Assembly: GCA_963921195.1 (NCBI GenBank)
Contig: OY992539.1
Coordinates: forward strand, 102,122,964-102,186,963
Reading direction: 5' to 3'
DNA from: Pegoplata infirma
Taxonomy: Eukaryota; Arthropoda; Insecta; Diptera; Anthomyiidae
Length of the DNA: 64,000 bases
Shown one piece after another: positions 1 to 9,727 of the stretch (positions within the stretch are counted from its first letter, which is position 1; each line of letters opens with the position of its first letter). The translations under genes and the position numbers were made by a program. The notes beneath the pieces are model-generated. The model did not search any database. It saw only the letters and a list, made by a program, of their open reading frames with translations, and was not told the DNA's origin.

Positions 1-690
1 ATTGTCGGTTTGTCAATTCCAAGCCTAAACCTAATATAGCGGTGGTCCGACAAGGACACCACATCAGAAACACACCATTCCTTTATCATCGAGCTTATCT
101 TACCATTAGATAAAGTAAGGTCAATGACCTGTTGTCTCCGTTTAGTAACAAAAGTTGGTGAATTTCCAACATTTTGAATCCCGAAGACAAAATAAAGTCC
201 AATAATTTGCTACCCCTGGAGTTGCACTTCGTGCTGCCCCAGACGATGTGCTGAGAATTGGCATCACATCCAATAATCAGTCCCAAACTATTGGCCTCTG
301 CGTATCGTATGACTCTAATTAACTCCTCAGAAGGCGGGGGATAAATGGAGTCGTAGGGCAAATAGGCAGATACAATAATAGTCTCCTCCAATTTGCCTTC
401 CCTACGAAAACGCACACTAATCGCTACGACATCTTGACAACAAAATTGCCTCAACACCGAGCTCTCGATTGTTCTAGGAACAATCACACAGGCACGTGGC
501 CGCAGTGATCTTGTGTCATACAAGATCGATCCCCATCTAAGCATACTCAAACCACAGACTCGTCCTTTGACTACCCATGGTTCTTGTATTAAGATTATTT
601 GGGGACCTGTATGCAACTTCGCGTGACTACTGCATAGAAGAGCAGAAGCCGCTTTGCTATGTTGCAAGTTAATCTGGGTGAAGGAAGTAG
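1..690 (-). pseudogene. Non-LTR retrotransposon ORF2, endonuclease domain, frameshifted and cut by the window edge
   Basis: Minus-strand reading gives the start of an apurinic/apyrimidinic-type endonuclease (exo_endo_phos fold) that nicks target DNA for target-primed reverse transcription. Visible motifs are INLQHSKAA at the start (about 675), LIQEPWV, ISAYLPYD-like VSAYLPYD, and the catalytic-region GCDANSQHIVWGS followed by RGSKLLDFI. The frame 95-667 then loses homology; near 185-195 the reading shifts and the other frame continues with VIDLTLSN and SLSDHRYIRF, the last being the SDH catalytic motif, down to base 1. The copy is therefore interrupted by a frameshift. Its RT and RNase H would lie left of the window. 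The layout fits the I/LOA/Jockey/R1 group; the exact clade is not settled. The ATG at 667 is inside the domain and is probably not a true start. Confidence 0.85.
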
Positions 691-1096
691 TTACTTATTG
701 AATGAAACACTAATTATTTTAACAAGGGCGTGAGACAGAAATAATTAGTGAAGAGTATGGAGTTAAATAAGTAGTTACTGATTTGGATTACAAATAAGGA
801 GTAAAAACCCATTACCAATAAGAAGAAAAATAATTAGTTAATTAAAATTTAAATTTTTTTTACTCAAAATAAAAAATTGAGTAATTTTTATTAAGTTTTT
901 AAGTACTTTTTAAGTTAATTGAATTGTAAAGGTTAAAAAATGCAAGTGCAAGGAGATATTACTACTTGAAAGTACTTTTATAGCATATTACTGAAAAGTT
1001 GTTACTTTTAGGCTTAAAATAATGTTAATGGTAATGTGTACTCATTATAAATAATGTACTTGGTAATGATTACTTTTCACAACTCATTACTATGTT
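690..1096. repeat. TAAT/ATTAC-rich repeat, right terminus near 1096
   Basis: AT-rich stretch with many GGTAATG/CATTAC words ending in TTTTTGCTGCGG. The last 100 bases resemble, in reverse orientation, the repeat beginning at 63577 (CCCAGCAAAACTTTGGTAATG). The pair suggests one MITE family whose end is CCNNAGCAAAA. The left boundary is not clear. No coding potential seen. Confidence 0.4.
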
Positions 1097-1099
1097 TTT

Positions 1100-1660
1100 G
1101 CTGCGGTGCACTATAGGGAATTTTCTGGTATTTTCTGGCCAAAACTCCAAAAGTTGGGATATTGCCTTAATGCTCTGTATAAAAAATTGGCATGATCTGG
1201 CCTATTAAATCGTGTTTTTAATGCAATTTTGTAATATAATTTTGTCAATAATTTTTACATCCACGCCCACAAAAGGGGGCGGGCAAAAAAATAATTTTCC
1301 TAGTGCATTTGGTCCAAGTGCAGGGCTTTGAACTTCTTGTGGCGTATTTTTTTTTAATTTTTAAGCAAATGTACAAAAAAAATGTAAAATATGGGATTTT
1401 GCGAAGCTAGACTAAGTTATTTAAGGGGGAGCTTTTTTTCACATGTTCCAATTTTGCCCATTTACGAACTTGAACATCGTAAGACTATAAGACATATTCG
1501 TGCCAAACATCATGTGGCTAGCTCTTTTGGTTTGGACAGCATCGTGCATGTCCCAGACAGTCAGACCGACAGACGGTCGGACGGACATCACGAAATATCT
1601 TTTCCCCTTGGAGCCGCATGGCTTAGCGGACGAATACATCTTACTCACAAAGAGTTTCCC
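1100..1660 (+). mobile_element. Degenerate DINE-1/mini-me-like element
   Basis: Contains a CCACGCCCAC / GGGGGCGGGC block near 1262-1285, a conserved 'gacatattcgtgccaaac' block near 1492 and a GACAGACGG/GGACGGACA tract at 1556-1590. The same ordered blocks occur at 49840-50335. DINE-1 and mini-me elements (Helentron-derived) are known for an internal GTCY tract; that comparison is from general knowledge. Small open frames at 1391-1709 are chance readings through the repeat. Confidence 0.55.
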
Positions 1661-1934
1661 AATACCTCATAGAGATATGGGAGTATGCAGGTATATGCAA
1701 AAAAAGTAGCAGTCCACAAATATATTTGGTTTAAAAAGGAAAAAAAATAACTAAATAGAAAAATTAAAAAAATATATAAATCAACATTTTAAACCTGTAC
1801 TTTGTACAAAATATATTTATTTGCTCTATTGATAATTGAAATTAATTCTTAGTTGTTATTGTTTGGCTGCAGGTCGTCGTAAATAAAATAAAAAACTGGT
1901 GATTTTTTTTTTTATTTTAAATATTTTTATTTTT

Positions 1935-1975
1935 CCCGATATTTCGGTTAGCATCGCTAACCATCTTCAAGGGTC
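1935..1975 (-). other. Compact stem-loop flanked by GAAGAT and CGAAA
   Basis: On the minus strand the sequence has a perfect 7-bp stem (GGTTAGC, loop GAT, GCTAACC), with GAAGAT on one side and GAAA on the other. This order recalls the hammerhead ribozyme core (CUGAUGA, stem II, GAAA) found in Penelope-like pseudo-LTRs, but the CUGAUGA box is not intact. It may be a degenerate Penelope-end remnant. Catalytic activity is not supported by the sequence. Confidence 0.3.
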
Positions 1976-2059
1976 TGGATACATCTATATATATAAAAGA
2001 GTAATGTGACTGACTGACTGACTGACTGACTGACTGACTGACTGACATACTCATTCATC

Positions 2060-3110
2060 ATCGCCCAGCCGAAACCGCTGAAGCTAGAGACTAGAAATTT
2101 GGACTGTAGGTCCACCTCCCGGAATATAGATCCACTAAGGCTGGATTTTTGCCAATGTTGATTCTAAGGGGGTAAAAAGGGTAAAAAACTGTACTTTTGG
2201 TACTTTTTATATCTCCTGAAATAATGGTCATAGAGACCTGAAATTTGGACTGAATGTTCACCTCCCGGAATATAGATCCATTAAGGCCGGATTTTTGCCA
2301 ATGTTGATTCTAAGGGGACAAAAAGGGCAAAAAACTGTACTTTTGGTACTTTTTATATCTCCTGAAATAATGATCACAGAGACTTGAAATTTGGACTGTA
2401 TGTTATACTATTGGAATATAGATCCAGTAAGGCCGGATTTTTGCCAATGTTGATTCTAAGGGGACAAAAAGGGTAAAAAACTGTACTTTTGGTACTTTTT
2501 ATATCTCCTGAAATAATGGTCACAGAAACTTGAAATTTGGACTGTATGTTCACCTCCCGGAATATAGATCCAGTAAGGCTGGATTTTTGCCAATGTTGAT
2601 TCTAAGGGGGTAAAAAGGGTAAAAAAATTTACCTTTGGTACCTTTTATATTTCCTTAAATAATGGTCCTAGACATTTGAAATTTTGAATGTAGGTTCAGC
2701 TCCCGGAATATAAATCTACTAAGGCTGGATTTTCCAATATTGATTCTAAGGCTGGATTTTTGCCAATGTTGATTCTAAGGGGGTAAAAAGGGTAAAAAAA
2801 TGTACCTTTGGTACCTTTTATATTTCCTTAAATAGTGGTCCTAGACACTTGAAATTTTTAATGTAGGTTCAGCTCCCGGAATATAAATCTACAAAGGCTG
2901 GATTTTGCCAATGTTGATTCTAAGGGGTTAAAAGGGTAAAAAACTGTACTTTTGGTACCTTTTATATTTTCTTAATTAATGGTCCTAGAAACTTAAAACT
3001 TGCAATGTAGGTTCACCTCCCGGAAAAAATATTCACCAAGGCTGGGTTTTTGCCAATGTTGACTCTACGGGGTTAAAATGGGAAAAAGTGTACTTTTGGT
3101 ACTTTTTTTT
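2060..3110 (+). repeat. Helitron satellite, about 150-bp units
   Basis: Seven or so diverging tandem units share 'tgaaatttggactgtaggttc', 'cacctcccggaatatagatcc', 'aaggctggatttttgcc' and 'ggtaaaaagggtaaaaaactg', then 'gtacttttggtactttt'. Units 1-4 are most alike; later ones decay. Related units are present on the minus strand at 35640-36160 and 36620-36830. Confidence 0.8.
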
Positions 3111-3124
3111 AATTTACTGAAATA

Positions 3125-3575
3125 ATGGTACCTTTTATAAAAAGTACATTTTATAAAAAGTACCTCTTATAAAAAGTACCTTTTATGAAAATTATCTTTT
3201 ATAAAAAGTACTTTTTATAAAAAGTGCCTCTTATAAAAAGTACTTTTTATAAAAAGTACCTCTTATAAAAAGTACCTTTATAAAAAGTACCTTTTATAAA
3301 AAGTAACTTTTACAAAAAGTACCTTTTTTAAAAAGTACCTTTTATGAAAAGTACCTTTTATAAAAAGTACCTTTTATAAAAAGTACCTTTTATCAAAAGC
3401 ACCTTTTACAAAAAGTACCTTTTATAAAAAGTACCTGTTATAAAAAGTACCTTTTATAAAAAGTACCTTTTATAAAAAGTACCTTTTATAAAAAGTACCT
3501 TTTAAAAAAAGTACCTTTTATAAAAATACCTTTTATAAAAAGTACCTTCTATAAAAAGTACTTTTTGTTAAATGA
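3125..3575 (+). repeat. 16-bp tandem repeat (AAAAAGTACCTTTTAT)n
   Basis: About 27 copies of a 16-bp unit with scattered changes (CTCTTAT, TTTTTAA, a unit shortened near 3525). The unit is an extension of the 'gtacttttggtactttttat' segment that ends each 150-bp satellite unit, so it appears to have grown out of that segment. Each unit contains GTAC and is nearly self-complementary. Confidence 0.85.
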
Positions 3576-3606
3576 TCCTAGATAATTGAAATATGGATTG
3601 TAGGAT

Positions 3607-4925
3607 CCTTACCTTACCTTACCTTACCTTACCTTACCTTACCTTACCTTACCTTACCTTACCTTACCTTACCTTACCTTACCTTACCTTACCTTACCTT
3701 ACCTTACCTTACCTTACCTTACCTTACCTTACCTTACCTTACCTTACCTTACCTTACCTTACCTTACCTTATCTTACCTTACCTTACCTTACCTTACCTT
3801 ACCTTACCTTACCTTACCTTACCTTACCTTACCTTACCTTACCTTACCTTACCTTACCTTACCTTACCTTACCTTACCTTACCTTACCTTACCTTACCTT
3901 ACCTTACCTTACCTTACCTTACCTTACCTTACCTTACCTTACCTTACCTTACCTTACCTTACCTTACCTTACCTTACCTTACCTTACCTTACCTTACCTT
4001 ACCTTACCTTACCTTACCTTACCTTACCTTACCTTACCTTACCTTACCTTACCTTACCTTACCTTACCTTACCTTACCTTACCTTACCTTACCTTACCTT
4101 ACCTTACCTTACCTTACCTTACCTTACCTTACCTTACCTTACCTTACCTTACCTTACCTTACCTTACCTTACCTTACCTTACCTTACCTTACCTTACCTT
4201 ACCTTACCTTACCTTACCTTACCTTACCTTACCTTACCTTACCTTACCTTACCTTACCTTACCTTACCTTACCTTACCTTACCTTACCTTACCTTACCTT
4301 ACCTTACCTTACCTTACCTTACCTTACCTTACCTTACCTTACCTTACCTTACCTTACCTTACCTTACCTTACCTTACCTTACCTTACCTTACCTTACCTT
4401 ACCTTACCTTACCTTACCTTACCTTACCTTACCTTACCTTACCTTACCTTACCTTACCTTACCTTACCTTACCTTACCTTACCTTACCTTACCTTACCTT
4501 ACCTTACCTTACCTTACCTTACCTTACCTTACCTTACCTTACCTTACCTTACCTTACCTTACCTTACCTTACCTTACCTTACCTTACCTTACCTTACCTT
4601 ACCTTACCTTACCTTACCTTACCTTACCTTACCTTACCTTACCTTACCTTACCTTACCTTACCTTACCTTACCTTACCTTACCTTACCTTACCTTACCTT
4701 ACCTTACCTTACCTTACCTTACCTTACCTTACCTTACCTTACCTTACCTTACCTTACCTTACCTTACCTTACCTTACCTTACCTTACCTTACCTTACCTT
4801 ACCTTACCTTACCTTACCTTACCTTACCTTACCTTACCTTACCTTACCTTACCTTACCTTACCTTACCTTACCTTACCTTACCTTACCTTACCTTACCTT
4901 ACCTTACCTTACCTTACCTTACCTT
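3607..4925 (+). repeat. (ACCTT)n pentanucleotide array, left part
   Basis: 263 uninterrupted pentamers from 3611 to 4925 with one visible variant (ATCTT at 3771). It starts directly after 'ggatcctt', itself the end of a Helitron satellite unit. Reading frames through it give Thr-Leu-Pro-Tyr-Leu repeats in all three phases and are not genes. Confidence 0.98.
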
Positions 4926-5817
4926 CCCGAGTAAAAATAATTTAATATGATCTTATATACTTTTATATAGTCATATTATTTGATATATGATCATGTGTGA
5001 CACTATGTATTGCAAGATAAATTTATATAATAAATTTTGATGTGGGATTTTTTTAAGATATCGCCATAAATAACTATATGTTTTAACATCTGGTCCCATG
5101 CATCATTTCAAATTTCTAAGTGTTTTATATAAAATTTTATATGCCTCCATTATTTTTTAATTTTTTTAAGTGTTTTCCAAGAACATATTTTTATCGCAAA
5201 TATTTTCAAAGTGTTTTATATAAAATTTCATAAGACTTCATATTTTTTTATTTTTCTAAGATTTTTCCAAGCACCACTTTTTTATCACGAATATTTTCTA
5301 AGTGTTTCATATAAAATTTTATATGACTCCATCTTTTAAATTTTTTCTAAGTTTTTTTCAAGGAACATTTTTTTATCGCAAATATTTTCTAAGTGTTTTA
5401 TATAAAATTTTATATAACTCATTTTTTTTCAAATTTTTCTAAGTTTTTTCCAAGGACAAATTTTTTTGAAAATATTTTCTAAGTGTTTTATATAAAATTT
5501 AACATGACTCCATTTTTTTAAATTTTTCCAAGTTTTTTTCAAAGAACAACTTATTTTTATTATTTTAATTTTTCAACTTTTTATTAAAAACTAAAAAAAA
5601 CATCCGATTTATAAAATTGTATAAATTTTAATATAATTTTATATCATTGGATTAGACCAAAACTCGTATCAAAGTCGATATAAAGTTATATAAACTGATA
5701 TTATTAGATATTATTCGATCAAATCTTATGAAACCATTTTTCGTATAAGATTATATCAAAATAGACACGAACCCATATTAAATTATATATTGTGTCATAT
5801 CAATTTTTTTACTCGGG
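4926..5817. mobile_element. 892-bp MITE (CCCGAGTAAAAA ends) inside the ACCTT array
   Basis: Terminal inverted repeats of 12 bp, CCCGAGTAAAAA at the left and its complement ending CTCGGG at the right. The flanks are TT on both sides, and removing one TT restores the ACCTT phase exactly, so this is an insertion with a 2-bp TT duplication. No transposase is encoded. Two other palindromic elements here (15352 and 50574) also begin CCC and are flanked by TT. Confidence 0.9.
5110..5540 (+). repeat. About 91-bp tandem repeat inside the MITE
   Basis: Five units, each starting 'tctaagtgttttatataaaa' (about 5117, 5206, 5297, 5389, 5478) and followed by 'catttttttaaatttttc' and 'ccaagnaacatttttttatcgc'. 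Unit spacing is 89-92 bp. Non-coding. Confidence 0.8.
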
Positions 5818-6929
5818 TTACCTTACCTTACCTTACCTTACCTTACCTTACCTTACCTTACCTTACCTTACCTTACCTTACCTTACCTTACCTTACCTTA
5901 CCTTACCTTACCTTACCTTACCTTACCTTACCTTACCTTACCTTACCTTACCTTACCTTACCTTACCTTACCTTACCTTACCTTACCTTACCTTACCTTA
6001 CCTTACCTTACCTTACCTTACCTTACCTTACCTTACCTTACCTTACCTTACCTTACCTTACCTTACCTTACCTTACCTTACCTTACCTTACCTTACCTTA
6101 CCTTACCTTACCTTACCTTACCTTACCTTACCTTACCTTACCTTACCTTACCTTACCTTACCTTACCTTACCTTACCTTACCTTACCTTACCTTACCTTA
6201 CCTTACCTTACCTTACCTTACCTTACCTTACCTTACCTTACCTTACCTTACCTTACCTTACCTTACCTTACCTTACCTTACCTTACCTTACCTTACCTTA
6301 CCTTACCTTACCTTACCTTACCTTACCTTACCTTACCTTACCTTACCTTACCTTACCTTACCTTACCTTACCTTACCTTACCTTACCTTACCTTACCTTA
6401 CCTTACCTTACCTTACCTTACCTTACCTTACCTTACCTTACCTTACCTTACCTTACCTTACCTTACCTTACCTTACCTTACCTTACCTTACCTTACCTTA
6501 CCTTACCTTACCTTACCTTACCTTACCTTACCTTACCTTACCTTACCTTACCTTACCTTACCTTACCTTACCTTACCTTACCTTACCTTACCTTACCTTA
6601 CCTTACCTTACCTTACCTTACCTTACCTTACCTTACCTTACCTTACCTTACCTTACCTTACCTTACCTTACCTTACCTTACCTTACCTTACCTTACCTTA
6701 CCTTACCTTACCTTACCTTACCTTACCTTACCTTACCTTACCTTACCTTACCTTACCTTACCTTACCTTACCTTACCTTACCTTACCTTACCTTACCTTA
6801 CCTTACCTTACCTTACCTTACCTTACCTTACCTTACCTTACCTTACCTTACCTTACCTTACCTTACCTTACCTTACCTTACCTTACCTTACCTTACCTTA
6901 CCTTACCTTACCTTACCTTACCTTACCTT
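5818..6929 (+). repeat. (ACCTT)n pentanucleotide array, right part
   Basis: TT followed by 222 perfect ACCTT units, in phase with the left array. Together the two parts give 485 units (about 2.4 kb) in this assembly. No variant unit is visible in this half. Confidence 0.98.
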
Positions 6930-7254
6930 TTGGAAATTCCGTTTCTTAACGGGGATAAAAAGTACTTTTAATATTTGCTGAAACAATGATCCTAGATAAT
7001 TGATATATGGATTGTAGGATCCTTCGGTGAAGAAAAAACATTCTGGAAGAGGTACTATTTTTAAATTCCGTTTCTAATGGGGGTAATAAAGTGTACTTTT
7101 GGTAATTTTGGGATGGAATTGGAAATGAAATGGCGTAGAACGGGGAACAATATAAAATAGATGGAGCAGGGAACAATATGGAATGATATTTTCAACTCAA
7201 ATTTTTGGTGTTTAGCTTTTTTTACTCCATATTTTTTTTATTCCAATTTCTTCA

Positions 7255-7487
7255 CACAGAAAACAAATTTGCTATTTTCCAACTGAAATTCAGTTGTTGC
7301 AACAAAAATTCGGTTGATACATTTGAATTAAGGTTGTAACAACTAAACATCGGTAGTTACAACTAACAACTGTATTTTAATTAAAACAACTACAAAATTC
7401 GTTCCCCACAGCGAAATGTAGTAGCAACAACCGAATTTTTAGTTAATGCAAATGAAAAATTCAGTTGGAAATTTATTTTTCTCTGTG
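7255..7487. mobile_element. CACAGAAAA MITE, copy 1
   Basis: Ends are CACAGAAAACAAATTT and its approximate complement ending TTTTTCTCTGTG. The interior is a foldback containing CCAACTGAA...TTCAGTTGG and several 'caacnaaaattcggttg' words. Related copies are at 53359-53590 and 54853-55075. Non-coding. Confidence 0.7.
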
Positions 7488-7699
7488 TTTTTTCACTGAA
7501 ATATTTATTCACTCAAAATCCAAAATCCTGACATAAGGGCTCGAAAATTGTCATTATATTTTTCACCCGGAACGAACATGATAACGTACCAGCAAAGTTA
7601 TTCAAATTTTATTGTTTAAATTATTCATTGAAATATTTTTATATGGAAGACTTAAACGTCCACAAGTAAATAAAACAAAGACTACGTAGGGGAATTTTT

Positions 7700-9620
7700 T
7701 TGAAATCGATAGAATAATTCTGATCCTTCTATTATCCGGTATTCAATACAACCGGTAACGAAGTACCGGGATTGTAAGCTAGTAAATACATAAAACAATA
7801 ATTATTTATATTACATAAAAAACAAAACATAAACAAAAAGATAATTACGTGTAAAAAATAATAAAACAAAACTTCACAAAAAACACTTGTGTCCCTTCTT
7901 ATAAGATTTCTTCTACTAAAAACTAATTTGTCGATCGTCTGTTTTTGTTTATTATTTGTCTATATATGTGTGCACAATTCTCTGTGTCTTGTCGGTAATT
8001 AAGACGAAGTTCTGGTTTAACATTAATAATATGTAGCATCTCTAGTGTGTATCTCCCTGAGTAATTTCTCTCCTCTTGTAATATTTGTGCTCCTTCAAAG
8101 TGTGGTTTGTGGTTTGTTAGCGTACAATGGGCTGCTAGTGCAGTTTTTTGTTCAATAGGTTTGTCAATAGCTTTTTGGTCAGATTTATGAGAGGATATTC
8201 TAGTCTTAAGTTTTGTTTTTGTCGTCCCAACGTATACTTTGTTGCATACATTGGGCCCGTCACCACCGCACGGAATTTTGTACACCACATTTGACTTTTC
8301 CTCCTTTTTAATTTTTGATTTAGTTTTACTAAACAACTGATTCACAGTGTTGTCCGTTCTAAATGCTAGTTCAAATTTTTCTTCGTCATAAATATCTGAG
8401 TTTTTCCATCTTTCAGAAAGTCCAGGAATATACGATATGCTTTTGTATCTTTTTGGTTCTTTTTCCTCTTGTTGTTTGTTGACTTTTGCACGTTTTATAA
8501 GATTTTTAATTGTCGTTATTGGGAAGTCATTCATGCTTAAAATGTTCGTTATTTTTACTATATTATTTTTATGGAATTCCGTGTCACTTATTTGAAGTAC
8601 TCGTCGTATGAAATTTGATGCCGTGTTCATAATTATTCGTCTAGTGTGTTTAGAATAAAAATTAATCAATCGTCCCGAAGCAGTTGGTTTTTGATACCAG
8701 TTAACTTTTAAATTGTTCCCTTGTCTTATTGTAATCGCGTCTAAATATGGTAGTTGATTATCCTTTTCTTCCTCCATCGTAAACTGTATTTGTGTATTGA
8801 ATGAATTTAATTTATTGAGGGTGTCATTTATCTTGTCCTTGTTTACTATTGCGAATAAATCATCTACGTATTTTATCATGATCCTTGGTTTTTCGTCCAT
8901 TTTATTCATCGATGTGTCCAAAAGTTGTTCCATAATTATATCAGCTATGACAGGTGAGGATGGAGAGCCCATCGGCATTCCTTTCCTTTGTTCATAGATT
9001 TTGTCATCATACATTAAATATCTGTTTTCCTTGATACAAAATCTTAGAATGTCCATAAATAAATTTTTAGGTATATTTGTATGTATCTCCAAAAGTTCCC
9101 ATTTTTCTTCAATTGTCCTTAAAGCTAAATTAATCGGTATGCTTGGAAAAAGTGACACGACGTCAAAAGAAATAAGAGCTTCGTCATCCGCGATGTTGTA
9201 AGTATTGTTTATTTTTAAGTTTAATTCGACAGCGTCCTTAATGTTGTATTTTGAATTCTTCGTCATATGTTTCAGTATATCCATCATATATTTAGAGAGT
9301 CCGTAAGATGGTGAATTAATCGATGAACATATAGGTCTAAGCGGGGTTCCAATTTTGTGTATCTTAGGTAGTCCATATATTCTCGGTACTTTATATTGAT
9401 GGCACATATAACAGATCGGTTTCATTCGAAACCTATATTCTTCCATAGAAGGGAAATAGGAATGGGGTGGGGGAACCATATGTTCAAAGCGGAATAAAGC
9501 TCATAAACAAGAATATAATCAAGCATAAAAATGGTTTAGAAATGGAAACACTAATGTTTCGAACTTCTTTGAATCTTTGCCTTACTTTATTTTGGACACA
9601 CTAATAAAGATATATTTTTT
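7700..9620 (-). mobile_element. Penelope-like element, 5'-truncated copy
   Basis: Minus-strand element whose coding part is at 7923-9479, followed by an A/T-rich 3' region (7790-7922). Upstream of the frame, at about 9560-9600 on the minus strand, is 'caaagaagttcgaaacatta', a GAAGTTCGAAAC motif resembling the pseudo-LTR/hammerhead region of such elements. The limits are approximate because no target duplication was identified. Confidence 0.7.
7923..9479 (-). CDS. Penelope-like reverse transcriptase with GIY-YIG endonuclease
   Basis: A 518-residue open frame. It contains the Penelope-type RT: IYGLPKIHK (34-42), PLRPICSSINSP (46-57), ISFDVVSLFPSIP with the first catalytic Asp (103-115), KGMPMGSPSSP (166-176) and YVDD with the catalytic Asp pair (204-207). 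It ends in a GIY-YIG nuclease: VVY with C404 and C412 (the zinc-binding spacer usual in Penelope), YVG (416-418), TRISSHKSD (426-434), H451/H457 and the likely catalytic Glu in TLEMLHII (480). The RT copies RNA at a nicked target and the nuclease makes the nick. Full Penelope proteins are nearer 700-850 residues, so the N-terminal third is missing; an in-frame TGA lies 27 bases upstream of the ATG at 9479. The preserved frame suggests recent activity. This is the best-preserved gene in the window. Confidence 0.93.
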   Translation of the reverse strand: MVPPPHSYFPSMEEYRFRMKPICYMCHQYKVPRIYGLPKIHKIGTPLRPICSSINSPSYGLSKYMMDILKHMTKNSKYNIKDAVELNLKINNTYNIADDEALISFDVVSLFPSIPINLALRTIEEKWELLEIHTNIPKNLFMDILRFCIKENRYLMYDDKIYEQRKGMPMGSPSSPVIADIIMEQLLDTSMNKMDEKPRIMIKYVDDLFAIVNKDKINDTLNKLNSFNTQIQFTMEEEKDNQLPYLDAITIRQGNNLKVNWYQKPTASGRLINFYSKHTRRIIMNTASNFIRRVLQISDTEFHKNNIVKITNILSMNDFPITTIKNLIKRAKVNKQQEEKEPKRYKSISYIPGLSERWKNSDIYDEEKFELAFRTDNTVNQLFSKTKSKIKKEEKSNVVYKIPCGGDGPNVCNKVYVGTTKTKLKTRISSHKSDQKAIDKPIEQKTALAAHCTLTNHKPHFEGAQILQEERNYSGRYTLEMLHIINVKPELRLNYRQDTENCAHIYRQIINKNRRSTN

Positions 9621-9727
9621 TTTTAATTCGGATGAAACCCGACCTGTAAGAAAAACTTCCAATAAAAATTTCGCGTGATTGCTTAATTTAAATAGAAAAT
9701 AGTACCAACAATGAATTTGTTTTACAA

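Larger units (their letters stand above)
1984..7110 (+). mobile_element. Helitron-like element, 5' end and satellite-filled body
   Basis: Starts with TCTATATATATAAAAG after an A, as expected for the 5' TC terminus of Helitrons, followed by a TGAC tetranucleotide run (2010-2045). The body is a satellite, and the same satellite flanks both sides of the ACCTT arrays: the run ending 'gattgtaggatcctt' occurs at about 3594-3610 and again at about 7008-7023. A matching minus-strand 5' end lies at 36205. I did not find a CTRR hairpin end on the right, so the 3' limit is approximate. No Rep/helicase coding is visible, so it is non-autonomous. Confidence 0.55.

Noticed and set aside
3593..4945. 450-residue frame of Thr-Leu-Pro-Tyr-Leu repeats, and similar frames at 5790-6971
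   Set aside because: They are translations of the (ACCTT)n arrays, which are stop-free in all plus-strand phases. The sequence is pure pentamer with no codon structure.
3607..6929. Telomeric repeat
   Set aside because: AAGGT/TAAGG is not a rotation of the insect TTAGG repeat, the array is internal and embedded in a Helitron satellite, and it is interrupted by a MITE. Higher flies also lack TTAGG telomeres.
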